Origin: Janthinobacterium sp. SUN073
Lineage (GTDB): Bacteria; Pseudomonadota; Gammaproteobacteria; Burkholderiales; Burkholderiaceae_D
Assembly: GCF_030397665.1 (NCBI RefSeq)
Contig: NZ_JAPUBT010000003.1
Span: 62,001-126,000 of the forward strand
Direction of reading: 5' to 3'
DNA: 64,000 bases
Each line of letters starts with the position of its first letter. Position 1 is the first letter of the stretch. Below, piece after piece: positions 49,189 through 57,821 of this stretch. Below the pieces are notes generated by a model. That model did no database searches, was not told where the DNA came from, and saw only the letters and a program-made list of their open reading frames with translations. A program made the position numbers and the translations under genes.

Positions 49189-50548
49189 GCGTAGCGTGAA
49201 GCAACGCTACGCCGTCATCGGCGCCGGCTGGGCCGGTTTCGCGGCGGCCATGGAACTGGCGCGCGCCGGCCATGCCGTCACCGTCTTCGAGGCGGCGCGC
49301 ACCTTGGGCGGCCGCGCGCGCCGGGTCGAACGCGAAAGCACGGTGCTCGACAACGGCCAGCACATCCTGCTGGGCGCGTACACTGAAACCTTGCGCCTGA
49401 TCAAGCTCGCGGGCCAAGACCCGGCAGAGCTGATCCTCACCCTGCCCCTGCAGATGCGCTATCCGGCCGACAGCGGCGGGATGGACTTCATCGCGCCGCG
49501 CCTGCCCGCGCCGTTGCACCTGGCCTGGGCCCTGCTGCGCGCCAAAGGGCTGCAGCGCGCAGACAAGCTGGCCCTGATGCGTTTTTCCACCGCCATGCGG
49601 ACGATGGGCTGGCAACTGTACAACGATTGCTCGGTCAGCGAATTGTTGCAGCGTTTCGACCAGACGGACCGTTTGAACCGGCTGATGTGGCACCCGCTGT
49701 GCCTGGCGGCGCTGAATACCCCGCCCGGGCGGGCCTCGGCCCGCGTCTTCCTCAACGTGCTGCGCGACAGCCTGGGGGCGAGCCGCCGGCGCGCCTCCGA
49801 CATGCTGATCCCGAAAGCGAACCTGAGTGCCCTGTTGCCCGAGGCGGCCGCCCGCTATCTGGAACAGCATGGCGGCGCAGTGCGCACGGGCGCCAAGGTG
49901 GCCGCCTTGCACGCCCTGCCCGATGGCCGCTGGCAGCTTGATGACGGCGAGCACTATGACGGCGTCATCGTCGCCACCTCGTCCGTGCAAGCGGCCAGCC
50001 TGCTGCAAGATTTGCGCGACGCACGCCTCGCCGACGTCATCAATCGCATGCAGGCGTTCACGCCGGAAGCCATCAGCACCTGCTACCTGCAATACGACGC
50101 CAGCGTGCGCCTGGACTTGCCGTTTTACGCGCTCGTCGATGCGCCAGAGCAACAGCACTGGGGCCAATTCGTCTTCGACCGGGGCCAGCTTGACGCCAGC
50201 CAGGCGGGCTTGCTGGCCGTCGTCATCAGCGCATCCGGTCCTGCCGCCGAGCAAGGCCACGGGCCGCTGGCGCAAGCTATCGCGGCGCAGCTGGCGCAAG
50301 TATTGCAGCGTCCGGAACTGGCGCAGCCCGCCTGGACCCAGCTGATCACGGAAAAGCGCGCCACCTTTGCCTGCACGCCGGATTTATTGCGTCCCAGCAA
50401 CGCCAGCGGCGTGCCGGGCTTGCTGCTGGCCGGTGACTACACGGCCAATGACGACCGCACGCTTGACTATCCGGCCACCATCGAGGCGGCCGTGCGCAGC
50501 GGCGTGGCGGCGGCCAGGGCCTTCACCGTGGGCAAGATGACAAAGTAG
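49181..50548 (+). CDS. hpnE: Hydroxysqualene dehydroxylase HpnE
   Basis: 455 residues from a GTG start at 49181, which overlaps the end of hpnD and indicates translational coupling. The N-terminal FAD-binding motif is GAGWAGFAAAMELARAG, followed by the amine-oxidase-type fold, and a C-terminal LLAGDYTANDDRTLDYPA block closes the FAD site. It reduces hydroxysqualene to squalene. No squalene-hopene cyclase gene is in the window, so the fate of squalene (hopanoids or other) cannot be told. Confidence 0.9.
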   Translation: MAERSVKQRYAVIGAGWAGFAAAMELARAGHAVTVFEAARTLGGRARRVERESTVLDNGQHILLGAYTETLRLIKLAGQDPAELILTLPLQMRYPADSGGMDFIAPRLPAPLHLAWALLRAKGLQRADKLALMRFSTAMRTMGWQLYNDCSVSELLQRFDQTDRLNRLMWHPLCLAALNTPPGRASARVFLNVLRDSLGASRRRASDMLIPKANLSALLPEAAARYLEQHGGAVRTGAKVAALHALPDGRWQLDDGEHYDGVIVATSSVQAASLLQDLRDARLADVINRMQAFTPEAISTCYLQYDASVRLDLPFYALVDAPEQQHWGQFVFDRGQLDASQAGLLAVVISASGPAAEQGHGPLAQAIAAQLAQVLQRPELAQPAWTQLITEKRATFACTPDLLRPSNASGVPGLLLAGDYTANDDRTLDYPATIEAAVRSGVAAARAFTVGKMTK

Positions 50549-50678
50549 ACTTGACGGTGCATCCTGCCCTGGTGTCGCTCGCCCCCGCGAAATTGCATTC
50601 TGTCGCACCGCGCTGGTGCGCCAGGCCGCGCTTGGGTACAGTCTGATCATCGACAACGGCCATGCCACGGGGAATACC

Positions 50679-50834
50679 ATGCACACCACCTTGCACTTGA
50701 AAAACAGCTTGAAAGCCGTGGCGCTGCTCGCTTGTGTGGCGCTGGCCACCCTGATCGTCATTCAGGTACAGCAGGCGCCGCAAGCGCCATTGCTGCTGAG
50801 CCAGGCTAGCATGTTGCTGCCGGCCATGGGCTGA
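50679..50834 (+). CDS. Small membrane peptide, 51 residues
   Basis: Starts at ATG 50679 after GGGGAA. One transmembrane helix is clear (AVALLACVALATLIVIQV), with a short basic N-terminus and a Pro/Gln/Leu C-terminal tail. I do not recognise a family. It precedes the DUF1700 gene by 22 bp on the same strand and may be part of that operon. Confidence 0.5.
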   Translation: MHTTLHLKNSLKAVALLACVALATLIVIQVQQAPQAPLLLSQASMLLPAMG

Positions 50835-50856
50835 CGCGGCGGACAGGAAGAATATG

Positions 50857-51645
50857 ATGAACAAGCAAGATTATCTCGACGCACTGCGGCGCGCGCTGGC
50901 AGGCTTGCCGCCGGACCTGGTGGCCAAGACCCTCGATTATTACGAACAGACCTTCATCGAAGGCGCGGCGGCCGGCCGCAGCGAGCACGAGATCGCCGAC
51001 GACCTGGGCGAGCCGAAAAAAATCGCCCTCACCTTGCGCAGCAGCACCCACCGCCAGGCTTTCGAGCAAAAGAAAACCCCCGTCAACCTGCTGCGCCTGC
51101 TCGTCTCGCTGGTGGGTCTGACCATCTTCAACCTGTTCATGGTCGTGCCTGCCGCCGTGTACGCGGCCCTGCTGGCCGCCCTGTATGCCGTCGGCCTGAG
51201 CTTTTACCTGGCTGGCATCGCCATCACGGCCAGCGGCTTGTCCGGTGCCAACGAACTGGTGCTCGACGGCCCCTTGCGCCACGTCTTCATCCATGACGAT
51301 GACGGCGGCGAAGGCGGCGAGCGGCGCGAAACGCGCATCACCATTGGCGACACGGGCATCGAAATCGACCACGTGCCCGGTCCCTTGCAGAGTGAACCGG
51401 CCGAACCCCAGAGGCCGGGCGTTTCGTCGCGCATGATGGAGCGGGCCGAAGCGCTGGCCGGCGGCGGCATCCGCATCTCCACCGACATGGACCGCGATGC
51501 GCGCACCACGCAAACCGTCTTCGGCGTGGGCATGCTGCTCGGCGGTATCGCCATCTTCCTGCTCAGTCTGGTGGTCACGCGCTATACCTTGATCGGCATC
51601 AAGCGCTACATCGCCATGAATGTCTCCCTGCTCAAAGGTCACTAG
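50857..51645 (+). CDS. DUF1700 (HAAS-type) membrane protein
   Basis: 262 residues from the second of two adjacent ATGs, chosen for spacing to AGGAAG. The N-terminal DUF1700 domain (YLDALRRALAGLPPDLVAKT and DYYEQTFIEGAAAGRSEHEI) is a small cytosolic helical domain usually linked to anti-sigma-like or PadR signalling. Next come two to three membrane helices (about 75-130), a charged extracytoplasmic or cytosolic insert rich in Asp and Gly, and a last helix near 225-245. It is followed 10 bp later by a DUF2807 gene, a pairing often seen in envelope-related operons. Confidence 0.75.
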   Translation: MNKQDYLDALRRALAGLPPDLVAKTLDYYEQTFIEGAAAGRSEHEIADDLGEPKKIALTLRSSTHRQAFEQKKTPVNLLRLLVSLVGLTIFNLFMVVPAAVYAALLAALYAVGLSFYLAGIAITASGLSGANELVLDGPLRHVFIHDDDGGEGGERRETRITIGDTGIEIDHVPGPLQSEPAEPQRPGVSSRMMERAEALAGGGIRISTDMDRDARTTQTVFGVGMLLGGIAIFLLSLVVTRYTLIGIKRYIAMNVSLLKGH

Positions 51646-51655
51646 AAAGGCTGCC

Positions 51656-52462
51656 ATGAAACGCTTGCTCAAAGTTGGCCTGTCCATGCTCTTGCTGGCC
51701 ATGGTCCTGATCGCCATGTCGTATGCGGCGCTGCGCGCCAAGGGAATCAGCAATCCCAGCAGCGCTGCCGGCCGCGCCGTGCGCAGCGAAACGCGCCCGA
51801 TTTCCGCCAACATCAACAGCATCGACCTGGCCGGCCCCATCGACCTGGTGCTGCGCCGCGGTGCCACGCCATCGATGAAGGTGAGTGGCGAACAACGCTT
51901 GCTGTCGAACGTCGCGACCAGCGCTGACGGCACCACCCTGCATATCGGCCCGAAAGGCATGCTGTTCCACCATCGCCAGCCGCTGCAGGTGGAACTGGTG
52001 CTGCCATCGCTCGCGCGCTTGGAGGTGCACGGCAACGGCGACAGCAAGATCACGGGATTTTCCGGCGACAGTTTCATCCTGGAATTGACGGGTTCGGGCG
52101 ACGTCAGCTTCACGGGACGCTACAAGCAGGTACAAGCCACCGTCAACGGCAGTGGCGACCTCGACATCAATGCCGGCAACAGCGACAGCGTGGTGCTGGA
52201 AATGGTGGGTTCCGGGCGCATCGCCGCCAGCGGCAACACGAAATTCCTGCGTGCCGACCTGAGCGGCTCAGGCGATATCGATGCCGAGCACCTGGCGGCC
52301 GACAAGGCCAGCGTCAGCCTGCAAGGCTCGGGCCAGAGCACCGTCTTCGTGCGCGACGCCACCAACCTGACCTTGCGCGGCAGCGGCGACATCCACGTCC
52401 ACGGCAACCCGCGCCAGCGCGATGCGCAAAAGAGTGGCTCAGGCGATATTATCTGGCATTGA
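51656..52462 (+). CDS. DUF2807 (GIN domain) exported protein
   Basis: 268 residues. An N-terminal signal or anchor (LLKVGLSMLLLAMVLIAMSY) precedes a beta-solenoid body with repeated short strands containing GSGD turns (LTGSGDVSFTG, NGSGDLDINAG, LSGSGDIDAEH, LRGSGDIHVHG). This is the putative auto-transporter adhesin head GIN domain. It is probably periplasmic or surface-associated; function unknown. It is the last gene of the operon with DUF1700, and its 3' end overlaps the convergent flavoprotein gene by 14 bp. Confidence 0.78.
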   Translation: MKRLLKVGLSMLLLAMVLIAMSYAALRAKGISNPSSAAGRAVRSETRPISANINSIDLAGPIDLVLRRGATPSMKVSGEQRLLSNVATSADGTTLHIGPKGMLFHHRQPLQVELVLPSLARLEVHGNGDSKITGFSGDSFILELTGSGDVSFTGRYKQVQATVNGSGDLDINAGNSDSVVLEMVGSGRIAASGNTKFLRADLSGSGDIDAEHLAADKASVSLQGSGQSTVFVRDATNLTLRGSGDIHVHGNPRQRDAQKSGSGDIIWH

Positions 52463-53699
52463 CTTTCTCTTCCAGCCACGCCACGGCCTGCTCGCCGGCC
52501 GCCTTGCCTTGCGCCAGGCAGGCCGTCAGCAGGTAGCCACCCGTGGGCGCTTCCCAGTCCAGCATTTCACCGGCGACAAACACGCCCGGCATGGCGCGCA
52601 GCATGCTGCCGTCGAGGCCGTCGAAGTCCACCCCGCCGGCGCTGCTGATGGCTTCATCGATGGGGCGCGGACGCTGCAAGGTGACGGGCAGCAGCTTGAT
52701 GGCGGCAGCCAGTTTGGCTTCATCGGCAAAGTCCGCCGCGCCCAGGCATTCGCGCAGCAAGCCCGATTTCACGCCTTTTATTCCCAGCCGGCTTTGCAAA
52801 TGGCTGGACATGGAACGGGCGCCACGCGGGCGCGTGACTTCCTCGAACACGCGTTCATGACTATGATCGGGCGCCAGATCCAGCCAGATGGTGGTGCTGC
52901 CGTCACGCGCGATCTGCTCGCGCAGCGCGGCCGACAGCGCATAAATCAGGCCGCCTTCGACGCCGCCCGCCGTGATGACACACTGCCCCTGGCGCTTGAC
53001 CGTCAAGCCATCGATGTCATGCGCCGTGATGGCCACCGTGGCCAGGTGCTCGCCCGCGTAACGGCTGCTGAAATGTTCGCTCCAGTCCACGTCAAAGCCG
53101 CAATTGGCCGGCGCCAGTGCTGCCACGGTCACGCCCTGCCCTTGCAGCAACGGCACCCAGGCGCCATCGGAACCGAGGCGCGCCCAGCTGCCGCCGCCGA
53201 GCGCCAGGATCACGGCGTCGAAGGAGCGCAGGCGTTCGCCGTCCGGCGTGGCAAAGGCCAGCTGACCGTCCTGCCAGCCCGTCCAGCGGTGGCGCATGTG
53301 GAATTGCACGCCCGCTTCGCGCAAGCGGTGCAGCCAGGCGCGCAGCAAAGGCGCGGCCTTCATATCGGTCGGAAAGACGCGGTTCGAGGAACCGACGAAG
53401 GTATCGACGCCCAGGCCGTGCACCCAGTCGCGCACCTTCTGCGGGCCGAACTGGTCCAGCGCCGGTTTCACCCGGTGCGCCTGCCTGGCGTAGCGCGAGA
53501 CGAAGGCCTGGTAGCCTTCCGCGTGCGTGATATTCATGCCGCCGCGTCCCGCCAGCAGGAATTTGCGGCCGACGGACGGCATGGCGTCGAACAATTCCAC
53601 CTGCGCCCCCTGGTCGGCAGCCGCCTGGGCGGCCATCAGGCCGGCGGGGCCGCCGCCGATGACGGCGATGTGAAACGGAGGGGAACTGGAATGGGTCAT
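52449..53699 (-). CDS. BaiN/HI0933-type FAD-dependent oxidoreductase
   Basis: 416 residues from the ATG at 53699. The Rossmann motif AVIGGGPAGLMAAQAAAD binds FAD. It is followed by the family signature GRKFLLAGRGGMNITHAE, ALGGGSWARLGSDG and a C-terminal GEMLDWEAPTGGYLLTACL block. The family is widespread and its physiological substrate is not established. It stands alone on its strand, converging on the DUF2807 gene. Confidence 0.88.
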   Translation of the reverse strand: MTHSSSPPFHIAVIGGGPAGLMAAQAAADQGAQVELFDAMPSVGRKFLLAGRGGMNITHAEGYQAFVSRYARQAHRVKPALDQFGPQKVRDWVHGLGVDTFVGSSNRVFPTDMKAAPLLRAWLHRLREAGVQFHMRHRWTGWQDGQLAFATPDGERLRSFDAVILALGGGSWARLGSDGAWVPLLQGQGVTVAALAPANCGFDVDWSEHFSSRYAGEHLATVAITAHDIDGLTVKRQGQCVITAGGVEGGLIYALSAALREQIARDGSTTIWLDLAPDHSHERVFEEVTRPRGARSMSSHLQSRLGIKGVKSGLLRECLGAADFADEAKLAAAIKLLPVTLQRPRPIDEAISSAGGVDFDGLDGSMLRAMPGVFVAGEMLDWEAPTGGYLLTACLAQGKAAGEQAVAWLEEKVNAR

Positions 53700-53854
53700 G
53701 GCAAGCTGGAAAGACGGTGAAAACCCCGGCATTTTAGTCGAGATAAGGCCCGGGGATGGCAAGAATGCCGAAAAATGATGCATACTGCGCGGACATGCTG
53801 TCGCGATCAGTACTTTGACTTCACCAGACAACCAGACGACAAGAGGAGAAACAC

Positions 53855-54088
53855 ATGGGTGCAGGATTCTGGATTTCCCGTTATTTGCTGGCCAGTTCGA
53901 TTTTATTCATCATCCTGACGGTGGTCGAGTACAGCAAGGGCACCACCAGCAACGCCGACATCCTCAGCGCGCTGGCCTGGTCGCTGGTGGCGTCGGCCAT
54001 CTTCATCGGCTCGAAGTACTGGCGCCACAAGAAAGCCATCGCCTGCGCCACGTGCAGCGGGGACAAAGCAAAAACCAAGTCGTCATGA
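53855..54088 (+). CDS. Small membrane protein, 77 residues
   Basis: Begins at ATG 53855 after a good AGAGGAG. Two transmembrane helices (about residues 9-25 and 38-55) are separated by a short polar loop. The C-terminal tail is basic with a CATC pair of cysteines. No family recognised. Divergent from the BaiN-type gene and followed by a strong terminator. Confidence 0.6.
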   Translation: MGAGFWISRYLLASSILFIILTVVEYSKGTTSNADILSALAWSLVASAIFIGSKYWRHKKAIACATCSGDKAKTKSS

Positions 54089-54094
54089 AAAAAC

Positions 54095-54117
54095 GGCCAC
54101 TTCGATGAAGTGGCCGT
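54095..54117. terminator. Bidirectional terminator after the small membrane protein and moaD
   Basis: CGGCCACTTC and GAAGTGGCCG pair around a short loop just after the 54088 stop, flanked by an A-run on the left. The convergent moaD stop is 18 bp away, so one hairpin serves both. Confidence 0.8.
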
Positions 54118-54134
54118 CTCACTGGGAAGCGGGA

Positions 54135-54389
54135 TCAGCCTCCCGTCACGGGTGGGAAGAATGCCACCTCGTCGCCTTCCGCAATCACGGTATCGGCATC
54201 GCACATCACCTGATTATGCGCCATGCGCAGCGCACGCCCCTGCGCCAGCGCGTATTCCCAGTTGCCGCCGCGGGCGATCAGCAGGGTTCTCACCTCGCCC
54301 ACCGTCAGCGGCACGGCCACTTCCAGCACTTCCTGGCCCGTGCCCACCAGCTCGCGCACGCTGGCGAAAAATCGCAGATTGATCTTCAT
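54135..54389 (-). CDS. moaD: Molybdopterin synthase small subunit
   Basis: 84 residues of ubiquitin-like fold ending in Gly-Gly (FFPPVTGG), the C-terminus that becomes the thiocarboxylate sulphur donor. With MoaE it converts cyclic pyranopterin monophosphate to molybdopterin. It starts 10 bp after moeA on the same strand. moaE is not in the window. Confidence 0.92.
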   Translation of the reverse strand: MKINLRFFASVRELVGTGQEVLEVAVPLTVGEVRTLLIARGGNWEYALAQGRALRMAHNQVMCDADTVIAEGDEVAFFPPVTGG

Positions 54390-54399
54390 CGATACTTCC

Positions 54400-55641
54400 T
54401 TAGTACAGCAATTCGTTAAACGGGATAAAACGCAGCATGTCGCCGCGCGCAATCGACAGCCCCGGCGGGCAATCGATCAAGCCGTCGCCCCACACGGTGG
54501 ACGTCAGCACGCCCGAACTCTGGTTGGCGAACAGTTCCAGTTCGCCGTCCTCATTGACCTTGGCGCGTAAAAACTCGTTGCGCTTGTCCGCCTTCAGGCG
54601 TTCAAACGCGGCCGGCAGCTTGTAGCTGCGCGGCGCCAGATTGCCCGCCACGCCTTGCAGGCGCAAAATAAACGGGCGCACGAACAGCAGGAAGGTGACG
54701 AAGCTGGAGACGGGATTGCCGGGCAAGCCGACAAAGAACGCCTCCTGCACTTCGCCAAACGCCAGCGGTTTACCCGGCTTGACGGCGATCTGCCACATGT
54801 TCAGCCGCCCTTCCGCTTCCACGGCCGGCTTGATATGGTCTTCCTCGCCCACGGACACGCCGCCCGAGGTGATGATCAGGTCATTGCCCTGGGCCGCCTG
54901 GCGCAGCACGGCTTTTGTCGCTTCCAGGCTGTCTGGCACGATGCCCAGGTCCGTGATGTCGCAACCCAAATTTTCCAGCAGTCCCCGCAGGGTAAACCGG
55001 TTCGAGTTGTAGACGGCACCCGGCGCCAAAGGTTCACCGGGCATGGCCAGCTCGTCACCCGTGAAAAACACGGCGACGCGCAGCTTGCGCAGCACGGGTA
55101 CCTGCGCCAGGCCCACGGAGGCGGCCAGGCCCATTTCCTGGCTGCGCAAACGCCTGCCCGCACCGAGGATGACGCCGCCGGCGCGGATATCCTCGCCCTG
55201 GCGGCGCACCCATTCGCCCGCATGCGGTACGTGGTTCACCGTCACCACGCCGTCAAGCAAGGTGCACTGCTCCTGCATCACCACACAATCGGCGCCGTCG
55301 GGCAGCAGCGCGCCGGTAAAGATGCGCGCCGCCGTCCCCGGCTGCAATGGCTGGCCCACGTGGCCGGCCGCGATGCGCTGCGACACGGGCAGGCTGGCCG
55401 CGCCGCTGGCGCAATCGCGCGCGCACACGGCATAGCCGTCCATCTGCGTGTTGTCGCGCTCGGGCACGTTCAGGGTCGACGTCTGCGCCGTGGCCAGTAT
55501 GCGGCCGTTGGCGCGCATGGTATCGACCAGCTCCACTTCGGCCACCGGACGCGCCGCGCCCAGCATGAAGGCTTGCGCCTCGGCCACCGACAGCATGGGT
55601 TTGCGTGGTGCAGCCGGATCGCTCATCACAGGCCCGCTCAT
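54400..55641 (-). CDS. moeA: Molybdopterin molybdenumtransferase
   Basis: 413 residues if started at ATG 55641, which overlaps the thrC TGA (TGATG). A GTG one codon upstream or ATG 55626 are alternatives. Family motifs: NVPERDNTQMDGYAV, GAVYNSNRFTLRGLL, TSGGVSVGEEDH, KPGKPLAFG and GLPGNPVSSFV. It inserts molybdate into adenylylated molybdopterin. It is co-transcribed with thrC upstream and moaD downstream, an arrangement known in Betaproteobacteria. Confidence 0.94.
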   Translation of the reverse strand: MSGPVMSDPAAPRKPMLSVAEAQAFMLGAARPVAEVELVDTMRANGRILATAQTSTLNVPERDNTQMDGYAVCARDCASGAASLPVSQRIAAGHVGQPLQPGTAARIFTGALLPDGADCVVMQEQCTLLDGVVTVNHVPHAGEWVRRQGEDIRAGGVILGAGRRLRSQEMGLAASVGLAQVPVLRKLRVAVFFTGDELAMPGEPLAPGAVYNSNRFTLRGLLENLGCDITDLGIVPDSLEATKAVLRQAAQGNDLIITSGGVSVGEEDHIKPAVEAEGRLNMWQIAVKPGKPLAFGEVQEAFFVGLPGNPVSSFVTFLLFVRPFILRLQGVAGNLAPRSYKLPAAFERLKADKRNEFLRAKVNEDGELELFANQSSGVLTSTVWGDGLIDCPPGLSIARGDMLRFIPFNELLY

Positions 55642-57137
55642 CACAAGCCCGTATTGGCGGCGATATACGCCTTCATCTTTTCCACGTCGGCATCCATCAC
55701 GACGAACTTTTGCGGCAAGTCTTCGATGTTCTCGAAGCCGGCCGGGCGCTCGGCGTCCACGCCCAGCGCTTCCAGGATGGTTTCGTTGAACTTGGCCGCC
55801 AGCGCCGTTTCCAGCACGATCATCGGCACATTCGGCTCCAGGTGCTCGCGCGCCACCTTGATGCCGTCGGCCGTATGCGTGTCGATGGTGATGCCGTAGT
55901 CGTCGGCCACGTCGCGGATGGTGTCGAGGCGGTCCTGGTGCGTGGACTTGCCCGACTTGAAGCCATACTTGACCACCAGCTTGAATTCGTCGCCGTCGCT
56001 GCCAGGCTTGCCGGACAAATCAAAGCCGCCATGCGTTTCCACTTTCGTGAACAGGGCGCGTACACGCTCGCTGTCGCGGCCCACCAGGTCATACACGAAG
56101 CGCTCGAAGTTCGACGCTTTCGAGATATCCATCGATGGGCTGCTCGTGTGATACGTCTCGGCCGACTTGCGCACGCGGTAGACGCCCGTGCGGAAGAATT
56201 CGTCGAGCACGTCATTTTCATTCGTCGCCGCCACCAGTTTCGAGATCGGCAAGCCCATCATGCGGGCGATATGGCCGGCGCAGATATTGCCAAAATTACC
56301 AGATGGCACCGTGAACGACACTTTTTGCTCGTTGCTGGTGGTGGCCGCCAGATAGCCGCGGAAGTAGTACACCACCTGCGCCACGACACGCGCCCAGTTG
56401 ATGGAATTGACGGTGCCGATCTTCTGCTTCGCCTTGAACGGCAAGTCGTTCGACACGGCTTTCACCATATCCTGGCAATCGTCGAACACGCCTTCGACGG
56501 CGATGTTAACAATGTTCGGGTCTTGCAGGCTGAACATCTGCGCCGTCTGGAAGGCGCTCATTTTCTTGTGCGGTGACAGCATGAAGACGCGGATGCCCTT
56601 CTTGCCGCGCATCGCGTATTCGGCCGCGCTGCCCGTGTCGCCCGAGGTGGCGCCGAAGATATTGAGCTCGGCGCCCGTCTTGGCCAGGGTGTATTCGAAC
56701 AGGTTGCCCAGCAACTGCATGGCCATGTCCTTGAAGGCCAGGGTCGGGCCGTTCGACAGCGCCTGCAGCATCAGGGTGGTCGATCCGCCCTTGACGACGT
56801 TTTCTTCGAGCACGCGCAGCGGCGTGATGTCGGCCGCGTTTTCGCCGGCGCGGGCATTCTTGTAGACTGCCTTGGTATAGGTTTTCGCCGTCAATGCCTT
56901 CAGGTCCGCGGCCGGGATATCGGTGGCGAACTTCTTCAGGATTTCGAATGCCAGGTCGGCATACGACAATGTGCGCCAGGCGTTGAGCTCGGCACCAGTG
57001 ACTTGCGGGTAGTGTTCAGGGAGATACAGTCCGCCATCGGGGGCCAGGCCGCCCAGGAGGATGTCGGAGAATTGCTGCAAAGATGACTGTTGCGACTGCG
57101 ATGGCGCTGTATCAGCGCGGGTAGACACGTAATGCAT
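55641..57137 (-). CDS. thrC: Threonine synthase
   Basis: 498 residues. The PLP lysine is K136 in LAFKDMAMQ, and the phosphate-binding loop is FGATSGDTGSAAEYA. The N-terminal segment FSDILLGGLAPDGGLYLPE is typical of the longer class. It turns O-phosphohomoserine into threonine. It heads the thrC-moeA-moaD operon. The homoserine dehydrogenase gene that often precedes it is absent here. The kbl-tdh-sdaA threonine breakdown operon is 4.7 kb away. Confidence 0.95.
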   Translation of the reverse strand: MHYVSTRADTAPSQSQQSSLQQFSDILLGGLAPDGGLYLPEHYPQVTGAELNAWRTLSYADLAFEILKKFATDIPAADLKALTAKTYTKAVYKNARAGENAADITPLRVLEENVVKGGSTTLMLQALSNGPTLAFKDMAMQLLGNLFEYTLAKTGAELNIFGATSGDTGSAAEYAMRGKKGIRVFMLSPHKKMSAFQTAQMFSLQDPNIVNIAVEGVFDDCQDMVKAVSNDLPFKAKQKIGTVNSINWARVVAQVVYYFRGYLAATTSNEQKVSFTVPSGNFGNICAGHIARMMGLPISKLVAATNENDVLDEFFRTGVYRVRKSAETYHTSSPSMDISKASNFERFVYDLVGRDSERVRALFTKVETHGGFDLSGKPGSDGDEFKLVVKYGFKSGKSTHQDRLDTIRDVADDYGITIDTHTADGIKVAREHLEPNVPMIVLETALAAKFNETILEALGVDAERPAGFENIEDLPQKFVVMDADVEKMKAYIAANTGL

Positions 57138-57356
57138 AGATTTGAAGAGTCCAGTTGAGCTGAGTGCGGTTGATCATGAATGGCAGCGGATATTATAGTG
57201 CCAGCCGCTCCCCAAGGCGAATCCGTCGCGTTTGGCCGGGCGCCACCCGCCCGGCCCGGGGGGCGTCTGTTGTCAAACGACACACCTTGTCGCACGGCAA
57301 CTGTATCATGGCCGCTTTCCAGACTACGCGGGCGCCCCAGCCCGCCCACGACGACC

Positions 57357-57770
57357 ATGCCACAGCTCATCGACCATATCGACGCGATCGCACGCCAGCG
57401 GCAGCGTGCCGTGCTGTACCTGGAGTTCCACCCAAAAAGCCACGAAGAGTCGCGCCTCTACCGCCATGACGACGATGCCGTGCGCAGCAGTATGCTCGAC
57501 TGGTTTGACGCGCAGGCGATCGCCTGGCAGCCTTGCGGTCCCTACGCCGAACTGTCGGGCTTTTCGTCGTGGCGCGGCCAGATCTGCTTCGAGCTGCCGT
57601 ATGACGAAACGCTGCCCGCGTATTGCCAGCTGCGGGACTACCTCGAGCATGCGGACGGCAGCATGCACCATGCGGGCGTGCGCTTCTACCTGCTCACCCT
57701 CGATCTCGCCATGCAGAACGCGGCCCATGACGAACCCGGCTTCTGGGACCGCTGGGCGCAAGACCTGTAG
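57357..57770 (+). CDS. Hypothetical protein, 137 residues
   Basis: Start at ATG 57357 (MPQLIDHIDAIARQRQ). It is soluble, Trp/Tyr-rich and acidic, with segments such as YLEFHPKSHEESRLYRHDDD and a C-terminal GFWDRWAQDL. No family recognised. It is divergent from thrC and 51 bp upstream of another unknown gene on the same strand, so the two may form an operon. Codon use is native-like. Confidence 0.6.
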   Translation: MPQLIDHIDAIARQRQRAVLYLEFHPKSHEESRLYRHDDDAVRSSMLDWFDAQAIAWQPCGPYAELSGFSSWRGQICFELPYDETLPAYCQLRDYLEHADGSMHHAGVRFYLLTLDLAMQNAAHDEPGFWDRWAQDL

Positions 57771-57821
57771 GCCCGCCTCCGCCCCCCGTTTTTTCAACAC
57801 AGCAATGAACAGGAATACCAC